DNA from: Comamonadaceae bacterium
Lineage (GTDB): Bacteria; Pseudomonadota; Gammaproteobacteria; Burkholderiales; Burkholderiaceae_C
NCBI GenBank assembly: GCA_947373185.1
Contig: CANBWP010000006.1
Coordinates: forward strand, 1-64,000
DNA: 64,000 bases
Direction of reading: 5' to 3'
Under the pieces are notes generated by a model. It saw only the letters and a list, made by a program, of their open reading frames with translations, was not told the origin of the DNA and ran no database searches. Each line of letters starts with the position of its first letter. The stretch's first letter is position 1. Position numbers and translations under genes: made by a program. Shown one piece after another: positions 1-9,754 of the stretch.

Positions 1-3000
1 GCCTTGTACCGCTTGGCACCGCCTTCGTTTTTGGCGGGCTACACCTTTCAATTCAAAACCAAACAAAAGCTGGACGAGGCCAAGCTCAAGTCGCAGCTCA
101 CTTTGGCCGGTTACAGCCACGTCAGCCAAGTGGTGAGCCCGGGCGAATATGCCGTGCGCGGTGGCTTGATTGATTTGTTCCCCATGGGCTCTCAGGTGCC
201 CTACCGTGTCGATTTGTTTGACAACGAAATTGACTCCATTCGCACCTTCGACCCTGACACACAGCGCAGCCTCTACCCAGTGCCCGAAGTGCGTTTGCTG
301 CCGGGTCGCGAGTTTCCGATGGACGAAGCCGCGCGCGCCAAGTTTCGCAGCCGCTGGCGCGAATTGCTAGAAGGCGACCCCACCAAAAGCCGCATCTACA
401 AAGACATGGGCAATGGCGTGGCTACGGCCGGCATTGAATATTATTTGCCGCTGTTCTTCGAAGAAACCGCCACGGTATTTGACTATTTGGGTGCAGGCAC
501 GGACATGCCGGCCACCTTGGTCTTGCTCGGCGATTTAGAGCCTGCCTTTCAACGTTTTTGGCAAGACACCAAAGACCGCTACCGCTTGGTGCAAGGCGAC
601 CCAGAACGGCCAGCCTTGCCACCCGAAGCATTGTTCTTATCGGCTGAGCAGTTTTACACGGGCACCCACCAGCATGCGCAATTGGCGCTGCGGCAAGGCG
701 CAGATGCCGGCGCAGACAACACACTGGCCCAGGCCCTGCCCGACCTCACGGTGGTGCGCGGTGCAGAAGAGCCTTTGGCCAAACTTCAAGCGCACATTCG
801 CAATACACCGCATCGCGTCTTGATTTTGGCCGAAAGCGCTGGCCGCCGCGAAAGCTTGCTCGACTTCTTACGCGCCGGCGGTGTCAGCCCTCCGGCCTTT
901 GATGACCTGCAAGAATTTCTAGCCAGCGACGAAAAAATAGGCATTGCCACAGCCGCCTTGAATGCCGGCTTCCACTGGTTTGAAGCTGGCATTGATTTGG
1001 TCACAGAGACCGAATTGTTTGCAGCAGGTGTCACTACGCGCAGGCGTAAAAAACAAGAACAAGTCAGCGATGTTGAAGCGCTGATCAAAGACTTGTCCGA
1101 GCTCAACGTGGGCGACCCTGTGGTGCACAACGCCCACGGCATTGGCCGCTACCGCGGTTTGGTGAACATGGACTTGGGTGAGAAGAACCCAGACGGCACG
1201 CCCGCCTTGCAAGAGTTTTTGCATTTGGAATACGCCGACAAAGCCACGCTGTATGTGCCCGTCAGCCAATTGCAATTGATTGGCCGCTACACCGGTGTGA
1301 GTGCCGATGAAGCGCCGCTGCACCGCTTGGGCAGTGGTCAATGGGAAAAAGCCAAACGCAAAGCGGCCGAGCAAGTGCGAGACTCCGCCGCAGAACTGCT
1401 CAACATCTACGCGCGCCGTGCTGCGCGCGAAGGCCATCCCTTCAGATACAGCCCACAAGACTACGAAGTCTTTGCCAATGACTTTGGTTTCAGCGAAACA
1501 GCCGACCAAAACGCGGCCATCCATGCCGTGATCCAAGACATGATCAGCCCCCGCCCCATGGACCGTTTGGTCTGTGGCGATGTGGGCTTTGGCAAAACCG
1601 AGGTGGCCTTGCGCGCCGCCTTTGTGGCCGTGACGGGTGGCAAGCAAGTGGCGATTCTGGCGCCCACGACCTTGCTGGCCGAGCAACATTTCCAGACTTT
1701 GAAAGATCGCTTTTCGAAGTGGCCCGTGAAGGTGGCCGAAGTGTCGCGCTTTCGCTCGACCAAAGAGGTGAATGAGGCGCTCAAAGGTTTGGCCGATGGC
1801 ACCGTGGACATTGTGGTGGGCACACACAAACTGCTGAGTGAATCGACCAAGTTCAAAAACTTAGGGCTGCTGGTGATTGACGAAGAACACCGCTTTGGTG
1901 TGCGTCACAAAGAGGCCATGAAGGCCATGCGCGCTGAAGTGGATGTGCTGACCTTAACGGCCACGCCCATTCCGCGCACCTTGGGCATGGCGCTAGAAGG
2001 CATTCGTGATTTGAGCGTGATTGCCACGGCGCCGCAACGCCGCTTGGCCATCAAAACCTTTGTGCGCAATGAAGGTACCGGCGTGATCAGAGAGGCCGTT
2101 TTGCGCGAATTGAAACGCGGTGGTCAGGTTTACTTCTTGCACAACGAAGTGGAAACGATCGAGAACCGCCGTCAAAAGCTCGAAGAGATATTGCCGGAAG
2201 CACGCATTGCAGTGGCCCACGGCCAAATGCCCGAGCGCGAATTGGAAAAAGTGATGCGCGACTTTGTGGCGCAGCGTTACAACATTCTGCTGTGCTCCAC
2301 CATCATTGAAACCGGCATTGACGTGCCCACCGCCAACACCATTGTGATTTCGCGCGCCGACAAATTTGGCTTGGCGCAATTGCACCAATTGCGCGGCCGT
2401 GTGGGACGCAGTCACCACCAGGCCTATGCGTACTTGATGGTGCCTGACATGGATGGCCTCACCAAACAGGCGTCGCAGCGCTTAGACGCCATCCAACAAA
2501 TGGAAGAGCTGGGCAGCGGCTTTTACTTGGCCATGCACGATTTGGAAATTCGCGGTGCAGGCGAAGTGCTGGGCGAGAACCAAAGCGGCAACATGCTGGA
2601 GATTGGCTTCCAGCTTTACAACGAAATGCTGAATGAAGCGGTGCGTTGCCTTAAGGCTGGCAAAGAACCTGACTTGCTAAGCCCCTTGTCAGCGGCCACC
2701 GACATCAATTTGCATGCCCCCGCCCTGCTGCCCAACGACTACTGCGGCGATGTGCACTTGCGTTTGTCGTTTTACAAAAAATTGGCCACGGCCAAAACCA
2801 CCGACCAAATCGATGGCCTGTTGGAAGAAATTGTCGACCGCTTTGGCAAACTGCCGCCCCAAGCGCAAACGCTCATGGATGTGCACCGATTGCGCGTGCT
2901 GAGCGTGCCTTATGGCGTGGTCAAAGTAGACGCCACACCCAACGTGATTGTGATCAGCTTCAAGCCCAATCCACCCATTGAGCCGATGCGCATCATTGAG

Positions 3001-3150
3001 TTGATTCAAAAGAACAAGCACATTCAATTGGCTGGCAACGACAAGTTGCGGATTGAACGTGAACTGCCCGACCCCAAAGCGCGTGCCCAGATGGTGCGAG
3101 ATATTTTGCGATCCTTGGGGCAGCCCAAAGTAGAGAAAGTGGAAGGATAA
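1..3150 (+). CDS. mfd: Transcription-repair coupling factor Mfd, 5' end cut by window edge
   Basis: Mfd is the DNA translocase that displaces RNA polymerase stalled at lesions and recruits UvrA. The reading frame is open from the window edge, and 1,048 residues are visible. By comparison with the usual length of about 1,150, roughly the first 110-130 residues lie outside. The visible part starts inside the UvrB-like homology region. It then shows the CarD-like polymerase-interaction domain (GDPVVHNAHGIGRYRG, about residue 367), Walker A GDVGFGKTE, the DEEH box (VIDEEHRFG), the RecG-like second helicase lobe (QLRGRVGRS) and the C-terminal TRCF domain. serB follows after 3 bases, so the two are probably co-transcribed. 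uvrC lies elsewhere in this window. Identification is secure; the true start cannot be seen. Confidence 0.97.
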   Translation, partial: ALYRLAPPSFLAGYTFQFKTKQKLDEAKLKSQLTLAGYSHVSQVVSPGEYAVRGGLIDLFPMGSQVPYRVDLFDNEIDSIRTFDPDTQRSLYPVPEVRLLPGREFPMDEAARAKFRSRWRELLEGDPTKSRIYKDMGNGVATAGIEYYLPLFFEETATVFDYLGAGTDMPATLVLLGDLEPAFQRFWQDTKDRYRLVQGDPERPALPPEALFLSAEQFYTGTHQHAQLALRQGADAGADNTLAQALPDLTVVRGAEEPLAKLQAHIRNTPHRVLILAESAGRRESLLDFLRAGGVSPPAFDDLQEFLASDEKIGIATAALNAGFHWFEAGIDLVTETELFAAGVTTRRRKKQEQVSDVEALIKDLSELNVGDPVVHNAHGIGRYRGLVNMDLGEKNPDGTPALQEFLHLEYADKATLYVPVSQLQLIGRYTGVSADEAPLHRLGSGQWEKAKRKAAEQVRDSAAELLNIYARRAAREGHPFRYSPQDYEVFANDFGFSETADQNAAIHAVIQDMISPRPMDRLVCGDVGFGKTEVALRAAFVAVTGGKQVAILAPTTLLAEQHFQTLKDRFSKWPVKVAEVSRFRSTKEVNEALKGLADGTVDIVVGTHKLLSESTKFKNLGLLVIDEEHRFGVRHKEAMKAMRAEVDVLTLTATPIPRTLGMALEGIRDLSVIATAPQRRLAIKTFVRNEGTGVIREAVLRELKRGGQVYFLHNEVETIENRRQKLEEILPEARIAVAHGQMPERELEKVMRDFVAQRYNILLCSTIIETGIDVPTANTIVISRADKFGLAQLHQLRGRVGRSHHQAYAYLMVPDMDGLTKQASQRLDAIQQMEELGSGFYLAMHDLEIRGAGEVLGENQSGNMLEIGFQLYNEMLNEAVRCLKAGKEPDLLSPLSAATDINLHAPALLPNDYCGDVHLRLSFYKKLATAKTTDQIDGLLEEIVDRFGKLPPQAQTLMDVHRLRVLSVPYGVVKVDATPNVIVISFKPNPPIEPMRIIELIQKNKHIQLAGNDKLRIERELPDPKARAQMVRDILRSLGQPKVEKVEG

Positions 3151-3153
3151 GAA

Positions 3154-3864
3154 ATGACCCACACGCCAAGCTTTCAAGGCATGACCCTCCAGGGCTTCAC
3201 ACCGCCCCTGCATCTGAGCCACTTCAAGCTGATCGCTTTTGACATGGACTCCACCCTCATCAACATTGAATGCGTGGACGAGATTGCCGATGCAGCCGGT
3301 CGCAAGGCAGAAGTGGCAGCCATCACCGAAGCCGCCATGCGCGGCGAAATCACCGATTACAAAGACAGTTTGCGCAAGCGCGTGGCTTTGCTCAAGGGCG
3401 TGACGGTGGCGCACATGGAAGAGGTCTTGAACAACAGGCTGCAATTGAACCCAGGGGCTGAGAAACTGGTCCAAGCTTGCCAAGCTGCAGGCATGAAGGT
3501 GCTGTTGGTTTCAGGTGGTTTTACTTTTTTCACTGACCATGTTCGCGATCGCCTGGGCATCAACTGGACACGGTCGAATGTGTTGGAAGTGGTGAATGGC
3601 GAACTGACCGGCCGCATGGTGGACCAAGACTGGGGCGACATTTGCGACGGCGAAGAGAAGCGCAAAATGCTGCTTCAAACATGCGCGCAGATGGGCATTG
3701 AACCGAGTCAAGCCATTGCCATGGGCGATGGTGCCAATGACTTGCCTATGATGGGTGTGGCCGGTTTGTCTGTGGCCTATCACGCCAAGCCCAAAGTGCG
3801 CGAACAAGCCATGGTGGCCATCGAAGAAGGTGGCCTCGACCGCTTGCTGGAAGTGCTGCGTTAA
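3154..3864 (+). CDS. serB: Phosphoserine phosphatase SerB
   Basis: SerB hydrolyses O-phosphoserine to serine, the last step of serine biosynthesis. The 236-residue protein is a HAD-family phosphatase. Motif I is FDMDSTL with nucleophile Asp30 and acid Asp32, a motif II serine lies in LLVSGGFTFF, and motif IV is MGDGANDLPMM. It is shorter than the E. coli enzyme because it lacks most of the N-terminal ACT-like extension, as in many betaproteobacterial versions. The ATG lies 3 bases after the mfd stop, with the GGAAGG of the mfd 3' end as a possible ribosome site. No other serine pathway gene is adjacent. Confidence 0.95.
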   Translation: MTHTPSFQGMTLQGFTPPLHLSHFKLIAFDMDSTLINIECVDEIADAAGRKAEVAAITEAAMRGEITDYKDSLRKRVALLKGVTVAHMEEVLNNRLQLNPGAEKLVQACQAAGMKVLLVSGGFTFFTDHVRDRLGINWTRSNVLEVVNGELTGRMVDQDWGDICDGEEKRKMLLQTCAQMGIEPSQAIAMGDGANDLPMMGVAGLSVAYHAKPKVREQAMVAIEEGGLDRLLEVLR

Positions 3865-3897
3865 ATACCGTGCATCCAACAGGGCATTGAGATGCCA

Positions 3898-3917
3898 ATT
3901 TTTACGCTATTTTTACG
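3898..3917. promoter_or_regulatory. Direct repeat, candidate KdpE-type operator
   Basis: The 9-mer ATTTTTACG occurs twice, at 3898-3906 and 3909-3917, so the copies are 11 bases apart, one helical turn. It lies 71-90 bases upstream of the kinase gene start in the only sizeable gap of this module. OmpR/KdpE-type regulators bind such tandem half-sites, and the T-rich TTTAC core resembles the E. coli kdp operator as I recall it. The regulator gene is in the same operon, so autoregulation is the natural inference. No binding evidence can be seen. Confidence 0.45.
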
Positions 3918-3987
3918 GCCTGTCACTTTGTTTTTAGACGTTCAATACTTGATTTAAGTTACGCTGACTCTGTCCAAGGGGTCAAGC

Positions 3988-5529
3988 ATGAACGACAGCG
4001 TTTTTCAAACCGAATCCAATTTAGAAGGCGGCGGCCATTGGCGCCATTACCTGGCGACTGCCTTGATTTGCTGCGCCTCAGCCGCCATCATGACGCCCTT
4101 CATTGGTCATTTGGATTTGGCCAACATCGTGATGATTTTTCTGTTGGTGGTGGTCTTGATTTCACTTCAACTGGGCCGCAGCTGTGCTGTTTTATCAGCC
4201 GTCTTGAATGTTTTACTGTTTGACATTCTCTTTGTGCCGCCGAGGTTTTCCTTGGCTGTGGAGGACGGTCAATATTTGATTACCTTTGCGGTCATGCTGA
4301 CCACCGCATTGATCATTGGCCATCTCACTGCAAGTTTGAAAAAAAATGAAAGCTTGGCATTGAGCCGCGAAAAAAGGACGCGCGATCTTTACGATTTGGC
4401 AAGCCAATTGGCAGGCGCATTGCAAGTGACACAAGTTCAAGCATTGACCCAAACTTTTATGGCGCAGCAGTTTGGCGCGCAATGCTTGATGATCGTCACA
4501 CACGACGACTTCATTTCGCCTGAAGCTCAATTTCCTGATACCCGCTTCTACATTGAACCGCACATGGCCACAGCGGCATTGCATGGCGGCAAGACTGTTC
4601 ACAGTTCGGCGGTTGACAAATCTGGCTGGGCTTCCATTTACATTCCGCTTAAAGCATCGATGCGCAATCGGGGGGTGCTGGCCGTGTCATTGCCCGCGCA
4701 TTCTCAGCACATCAGCAAAGAAGACATCGCCTTTATGGATGCCATGTCGGCATTGATCGCCGTCACCGTTGAGCGCTTGCACTATGTCGAAGTTGCAAAA
4801 GATGCCGAATTGGATGTGGCACAAGAAAGATTGCGCGGCTCGATCCTGTCTGCTTTGTCACATGACTTAAGGACTCCTTTGACAGTGATGATTGGACTTG
4901 CAGACTCCATTCATCTGATCAAACCACAAGCCTCTCAAGCCACCTTGGACATTGCCCATGAAATCCACGGTCAAGCAAAACGCTTGGCCAACCATGTCAG
5001 CAACCTGCTTGATTTGGCCAGACTGAATGAGGGCGAAATCAAACTCCGAAAAGAATGGCACTCGGTTCAAGAAATCATGGGCGCTTCCATTCAATATTTA
5101 GGTTCTGCTTTGTTGGATCACAAAGTGGACATTCAGCTTTCTCAAGATTTACCTTTGATTCACATTGATGCGGTGCTGATTGAGCGAGTGTTCTCAAACT
5201 TGCTTGAAAATGCGGCCAAATTTTCCACAAAAAACTCTTCAATTTTGGTGAGAGGGTATGTCAATGGCGATGAGTTGATGGTGGAATTTCAAAACGATGG
5301 CCCAGGCTTTGACCCCCTGAGGGTGGATTCTTTGTTTCTGCCTTTTTCGCGCGGCAATGCAAACCCGTCCCAAGGTTTTGGATTGGGTTTGTCCATTTGC
5401 AAAATTGTGATGGAAAGTCATGGTGGCAAAATTCAGGCGCTCAATCTTGATGCTGATCAGCCGTCAGGCGCTGTGATCAGGTTGACCTTTCAATCGGGCA
5501 CACCGCCTGTCATGGAGCTTCAAGAATGA
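3988..5529 (+). CDS. KdpD-like membrane sensor histidine kinase (short form)
   Basis: This 513-residue protein resembles the C-terminal half of KdpD. It has a DUF4118-type block of four transmembrane segments at about residues 20-115, a GAF-like region at about 140-270, a HisKA domain with phospho-acceptor His292 in ALSHDLRTPLT, and a HATPase_c domain with N box NLLENAAKF, GPGFDP and GFGLGLSICK. The large cytoplasmic N-terminal KdpD sensor domain and Usp domain of the roughly 900-residue E. coli protein are absent. The ATG has an AAGGGG ribosome site. It overlaps the regulator gene by ATGA and is followed by kup, so K+ or osmotic sensing is inferred from family and context. Confidence 0.87.
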   Translation: MNDSVFQTESNLEGGGHWRHYLATALICCASAAIMTPFIGHLDLANIVMIFLLVVVLISLQLGRSCAVLSAVLNVLLFDILFVPPRFSLAVEDGQYLITFAVMLTTALIIGHLTASLKKNESLALSREKRTRDLYDLASQLAGALQVTQVQALTQTFMAQQFGAQCLMIVTHDDFISPEAQFPDTRFYIEPHMATAALHGGKTVHSSAVDKSGWASIYIPLKASMRNRGVLAVSLPAHSQHISKEDIAFMDAMSALIAVTVERLHYVEVAKDAELDVAQERLRGSILSALSHDLRTPLTVMIGLADSIHLIKPQASQATLDIAHEIHGQAKRLANHVSNLLDLARLNEGEIKLRKEWHSVQEIMGASIQYLGSALLDHKVDIQLSQDLPLIHIDAVLIERVFSNLLENAAKFSTKNSSILVRGYVNGDELMVEFQNDGPGFDPLRVDSLFLPFSRGNANPSQGFGLGLSICKIVMESHGGKIQALNLDADQPSGAVIRLTFQSGTPPVMELQE

Positions 5530-6218
5530 GCGCCTATTCACCCCGCATTCTGGTCATTGAGGACGAGGCACAAATTAGGCGGTTTGTTCGCATGGCCTTA
5601 GAAGGCGCAGACTATGGCGTCTCAGAAGCGGCTTCGCTCCAACAAGGCATGATTCAGGCGGGAACATACCAGCCCGACCTGATCATTTTGGACTTGAACT
5701 TGCCCGATGGCGACGGCATTGAAGTTGTGAAAGCCGTACGGACTTGGTCTGACATTCCCATCCTTATTTTGTCTGCCCGTTTGGACGAAGCCGACAAAAT
5801 TCAAGCCCTCGATTCTGGTGCAGACGACTACTTGTCAAAACCCTTTAGCGTGGGTGAGTTGACAGCGCGTGTCAGAGCTTTGTTAAGACGCAAATCACGA
5901 ACTGGCGAGGACGCCTCACCCTTGATTGAGTTTGGCGAGGTCCGGGTAGATTTTTCCAAACGCCTTGTTTTAAGGCGCGGTGAGGCCGTACACCTGACGC
6001 CCATTGAATACAAACTCTTAAGCGCCCTGCTGTCTCATCCTGGCAAAGTCATGACCCAAAAAGCACTTCTCAAAGAAGTTTGGGGCCCCAGCTTTACAGA
6101 AAGCGGCCACTACCTGCGCATCTACGTGGGCCACTTGCGCCAGAAGTTAGAGAACGACCCCACTCAACCCAAGCACTTCATCACCGAAATTGGTGTGGGC
6201 TATCGATTCAACATTTAA
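5526..6218 (+). CDS. KdpE-like OmpR-family response regulator
   Basis: The 230-residue protein has a receiver domain (residues about 7-120) with phospho-acceptor Asp56 in LIILDLNLPDG, the conserved lysine in YLSKPFSVGEL, and a winged-helix DNA-binding domain at about 130-228 with the motif HLRQKLENDP. It is the evident partner of the upstream kinase, with overlapping stop and start codons (ATGA), and kup begins 6 bases after its stop. The closest familiar relatives are KdpE proteins, which activate kdpFABC. No kdpFABC genes are present here, so its target may be this operon through the direct repeat at 3898-3917 (inference). Confidence 0.9.
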   Translation: MSAYSPRILVIEDEAQIRRFVRMALEGADYGVSEAASLQQGMIQAGTYQPDLIILDLNLPDGDGIEVVKAVRTWSDIPILILSARLDEADKIQALDSGADDYLSKPFSVGELTARVRALLRRKSRTGEDASPLIEFGEVRVDFSKRLVLRRGEAVHLTPIEYKLLSALLSHPGKVMTQKALLKEVWGPSFTESGHYLRIYVGHLRQKLENDPTQPKHFITEIGVGYRFNI

Positions 6219-6224
6219 AGCATC

Positions 6225-8102
6225 ATGACCAAAGAAATCAAATCCACACGAACGGCCACCCTCACCTTGGCCGCACTGGGCGTTGTGTATGGCGACATTG
6301 GCACCAGCCCGCTTTATACGGTGAAGGAAGTGTTTGCGCCTGCCACGGGCATTGCACTGACCTCCGGCAACATCATTGGCGCTGTCTCTGCCATTTTTTG
6401 GGCCTTGATGCTGGTTGTCACTTTGAAATATGTCTTGCTCATTTTGCGAGCCGACAACCATGGCGAAGGGGGGGGGTTGGCACTGACGGCCTTGGCCGCC
6501 AATGCGGTTCGTTCTCAGCCTCTTTTGCGGGGTGTACTTTTGATATTGGGTGTGTTTGGTGCCACTTTGTTTTATGGCGACAGTGTGATCACACCTGCAA
6601 TTTCTGTGATGGGTGCGCTTGAGGGACTAGAGGTTTTGACCCCAGACCTTAAACCCTACGTCTTGCCCATTTCTATCTTTGTTTTGGTTCTGTTGTTCAT
6701 CGTTCAAAGAAGAGGCACCGAAGCAGTGGGCAAGTTTTTTGGGCCGGTGATTGGTTTGTGGTTTGTGGTGCTGGGCATCACAGGCGCTCTTCAGGTGCTT
6801 GAAACACCTGCCATCTTGGCAGCACTCTACCCTCTGTTCGCCATTCACTTTTTGATCGACAGAGGCCCGATGGTTTTTGCGGCTGTTGGCGCCATTGTTT
6901 TGGCCCTGACGGGGGCTGAGGCGCTTTATGCCGACATGGGCCACTTTGGCAGGAAGCCCATTCAAATTGCGTGGATAGGATTGGTGATGCCTTCACTGGC
7001 CATTCACTATTTGGGCCAGGGCGCCTTGTTAATGTCGCAACCAGAAGCCATCGAGAATCCTTTCTTCAAAATGTTCCCTGAGTTCTTGCTCATACCTGCA
7101 GTGGCATTGGCCACCATGGCCGCCATCATTGCCTCACAGGCGGTAATCTCGGGTGCTTATTCCATGTCGAAGCAAGCCATTCTGTTGGGCTTTTTGCCCA
7201 GAATGCAAATCAAGCACACCTCTGAACTTGATTTGGGCCAAATCTACATCCCTGCCGTCAATTGGGCTTTGCTGGCGGGTGTGATCATTGCTGTTTTGGG
7301 TTTCCAAAGTTCGTCTGCGCTGGCGGGTGCTTATGGCATCGCCGTGACATTGACCATGCTCATCACCACCATCATGACCTTCTTCGTGATTCGTGTGGGT
7401 TGGAAAATGTCCTTAGGCTTGTCAATTGCCGCAACAGGATTTTTTGCACTCTTAGACATCCTTCTGTTTGCGGGTTGCATCATCAAATTTTTTGAGGGTG
7501 GCTGGTTTCCCATTTTGATGGCCTTGATTCTTTTCACCATCATGACCACTTGGGGCAAAGGGCGCGAGTTGTTGGTTGCCTCTATTCACAGCGATGGCTT
7601 GGAATTGATGCCCTTCATTCAAAGCATTGACTTTCAAACCTCCCACGTTGCGCAAAGAACAGCCATCTATGCCGTCGCCAACAGCGCCATCGTGCCGCAA
7701 GCTCTTTTGCACAACATGAAGCACAACCAAGTGGTTCACCAAAAAAACATTTTGATGACCGTGCAATTCGAAGAACTGCCTTGGGTGGATACCAAAGATC
7801 AACTGTCAGTGGTTCAATTGACCGATCACTTTTGGAAAGTTGTCATTCGACTTGGCTTCATGAACGATACCAACATTCCCAAAATACTGACAGGTTGCAA
7901 AGAACTGGGATTGGACATCGTGCCCTTCGAAACCACCTACTTCTTGAGCAGAGAGACGGTGGTGCCCACACCAGGGGGCGGCATGATGCAATGGCGCGAA
8001 AAACTGTTTGCAACCATGAGCCGCAACTCCAGTGACATTGCCGAGTTCTTCAAGCTGCCCGACAACTCCGTGGTGGAACTGGGTACCCGAGTGCAAATTT
8101 AA
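6225..8102 (+). CDS. kup: Kup low-affinity potassium uptake permease
   Basis: Kup (TrkD) is an inner-membrane K+ uptake protein thought to be driven by proton symport. At 625 residues it has the family length. The N-terminal signature [14 protein letters not shown] starts near residue 19, about twelve hydrophobic segments cover residues 12-460, and a soluble C-terminal domain follows. It is the third gene of the tight KdpDE-like operon, which suggests control of Kup synthesis by the two-component system. Its stop codon shares TTAA with the stop of the convergent phosphatase gene, leaving no room for an intergenic terminator. Confidence 0.95.
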   Translation: MTKEIKSTRTATLTLAALGVVYGDIGTSPLYTVKEVFAPATGIALTSGNIIGAVSAIFWALMLVVTLKYVLLILRADNHGEGGGLALTALAANAVRSQPLLRGVLLILGVFGATLFYGDSVITPAISVMGALEGLEVLTPDLKPYVLPISIFVLVLLFIVQRRGTEAVGKFFGPVIGLWFVVLGITGALQVLETPAILAALYPLFAIHFLIDRGPMVFAAVGAIVLALTGAEALYADMGHFGRKPIQIAWIGLVMPSLAIHYLGQGALLMSQPEAIENPFFKMFPEFLLIPAVALATMAAIIASQAVISGAYSMSKQAILLGFLPRMQIKHTSELDLGQIYIPAVNWALLAGVIIAVLGFQSSSALAGAYGIAVTLTMLITTIMTFFVIRVGWKMSLGLSIAATGFFALLDILLFAGCIIKFFEGGWFPILMALILFTIMTTWGKGRELLVASIHSDGLELMPFIQSIDFQTSHVAQRTAIYAVANSAIVPQALLHNMKHNQVVHQKNILMTVQFEELPWVDTKDQLSVVQLTDHFWKVVIRLGFMNDTNIPKILTGCKELGLDIVPFETTYFLSRETVVPTPGGGMMQWREKLFATMSRNSSDIAEFFKLPDNSVVELGTRVQI

Positions 8103-9754
8103 AGCACTCTTTGCACCTGGGGCACCCCCGCTTCCACCGCAAACTTGGCCAAAGTTTCAATCTTGGTTTGCGCTTGGCGCACATCGTCGACCACGCGCAG
8201 TTCTGTTTGTATGTGCTTGGCCGTGAATGTCACCACACCATAGCCTTTGCGCTCGCCATCAGCAAAAATGAAGTGAGGATTTTCTGCCAAGCGTGCAGCA
8301 ATTTTGGCGTTGCCCCCTGCGCGCGCCGTGATGCCCGCGCCACAAAACTCCACACCGATTTTGGCGCTGTCGTCTTGGTAAGCGTCCGCCATGACATGCC
8401 CCACCCAATTCTCGTGCACATCACCGCCAATCAATACCGGGTTGCTGAGCGCGTGCGATTGCATGGACTGCGTCATGCGATGGCGAGCGGCAGAGTAACC
8501 GTCCCAGCCATCGTTCCACAAAGAATAACCAGCACCCAATCGAAAATCTCGGCGCCCAAAAATGGTTTGCTGCGCCAGCACATTCCAAGGCCGTCCATCG
8601 TTCTGCGCATTGGCAAATGACTGATCTAACCATTGCGATTGTTCAGTGCCTAACAAGCTTCGCTTGGGATCAAGCCATTCTTGGCACTGATCAGGATTGA
8701 TAAAGCCAGAACCGTAGGCGCCCAGTTTGTTGCAGACCTGCCGATCGCGGTATTGACGATCGTCGAGCAAATAAATGTTGGCCAATTTGCCGAATGCCAC
8801 TTGGCCGTAGATGCGCATCTCTGCACCGCTTGCCAAACCATCGATGGACCGGGTCAAAGCGCTGGCCCGCAAAGGCATGTGTTCGTAAAAGGCCTGATAC
8901 GCCCTGGCGCGCTGCGCCGCAAAATCCAAACTGATGTTGCCGCTTTGTCCGCGCTCTAAACCTGCGTAATCGTTGGACACTTCGTGATCATCCCACGTGA
9001 CCAGCCATGGACATTGCGCATGCATGGCTTGCAAATCTTTTTCGCTTTTGTGCAAGGCATACCTGTCGCGGTAGTCGGACAAACTGGTGACCCAGCCGCC
9101 TGTGGGCAAACGCACGGCATTGGCGGCACCGGCGTACTCGTAGATGTAATCGCCCAAGAACAAGACCATGTCGAGGTTTTCTTGGGCCATGTGCTTGTAA
9201 GCACTGAAGTAGCCGTGCTCCCAGCGCTGGCACGAGGCATAGGCCACGCGCAGTTTTTGCACCATGGCTTCGGGGTGCGGCAAGGTGCGCGTGCGGCCCA
9301 CAGCGCTTTGTGCATCGCCCCATTGGAAGCGATAGAAATACCAACGGTCGCTTTGCAAACCTTCCAATTCCAAATGCACCGAATGCGCCAAGCTGGCCAG
9401 CGCCACCACGTGGCCTGAGCGGCGATTGACCTTGAAGTTGTCGTCGTCGGCCACTTCCCATTGAACCGAGACATTTGAAGTGGCAAACTGAGTCTGAGCG
9501 CTGCCTGCATCGGGCATCAAGCGCGTCCAAAGCACCACCGAATGGTGGTTGGGTGAGCCACTGGCCACGCCCAATGTAAACGGGTTGTGATTCAACGGGG
9601 CTTGTGCTGAAGTCAGTGAATAAGCAAGCGGTGCAGTGGCTGCCACTGTCCACTTCAGCCAGTCTCGCCTGGAAGGATTGGCCGACGACTTGGAACTTTT
9701 TGAAGCATTCAAAGGATTCAAAGGATTCAAAGGATTCAAGTTTGACCTAGCCAT
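8099..9754 (-). CDS. phoD: PhoD-type alkaline phosphatase/phosphodiesterase, Tat-exported
   Basis: PhoD enzymes are Ca/Fe-dependent secreted phosphatases releasing phosphate from mono- and diesters. The 551-residue protein has a twin-arginine signal ([16 protein letters not shown], Arg29-Arg30), the N-terminal PhoD domain beginning near residue 57 (TLGVASGSP), and metallophosphatase motifs [32 protein letters not shown] and [13 protein letters not shown]. The region before the Tat motif is a tandem Asn-Pro-Leu repeat encoded by a 9-base repeat at 9707-9739. The start chosen is the ATG at 9754, which overlaps the preceding hydrolase gene by 19 bases. No pho box is evident. Confidence 0.9.
   Translation of the reverse strand: MARSNLNPLNPLNPLNASKSSKSSANPSRRDWLKWTVAATAPLAYSLTSAQAPLNHNPFTLGVASGSPNHHSVVLWTRLMPDAGSAQTQFATSNVSVQWEVADDDNFKVNRRSGHVVALASLAHSVHLELEGLQSDRWYFYRFQWGDAQSAVGRTRTLPHPEAMVQKLRVAYASCQRWEHGYFSAYKHMAQENLDMVLFLGDYIYEYAGAANAVRLPTGGWVTSLSDYRDRYALHKSEKDLQAMHAQCPWLVTWDDHEVSNDYAGLERGQSGNISLDFAAQRARAYQAFYEHMPLRASALTRSIDGLASGAEMRIYGQVAFGKLANIYLLDDRQYRDRQVCNKLGAYGSGFINPDQCQEWLDPKRSLLGTEQSQWLDQSFANAQNDGRPWNVLAQQTIFGRRDFRLGAGYSLWNDGWDGYSAARHRMTQSMQSHALSNPVLIGGDVHENWVGHVMADAYQDDSAKIGVEFCGAGITARAGGNAKIAARLAENPHFIFADGERKGYGVVTFTAKHIQTELRVVDDVRQAQTKIETLAKFAVEAGVPQVQRVL
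9707..9739. repeat. 9-bp tandem repeat, about 3.7 copies
   Basis: The unit attcaaagg is repeated exactly three times, followed by attcaa. Being a multiple of three it encodes the (Asn-Pro-Leu)n stretch of the PhoD-like protein and keeps its frame whatever the copy number. The TGA stop codon of the alpha/beta hydrolase gene (9736-9738) lies inside the last partial unit. Slippage could alter the length of the pre-signal region. Confidence 0.9.

Noticed and set aside
919..1827. Long open frame (302 codons) antisense to mfd
   Set aside because: It lies wholly opposite the well-conserved helicase core of mfd, and its product resembles no known protein. It has the His/Gln/Gly-rich composition expected from the reverse of biased codons.
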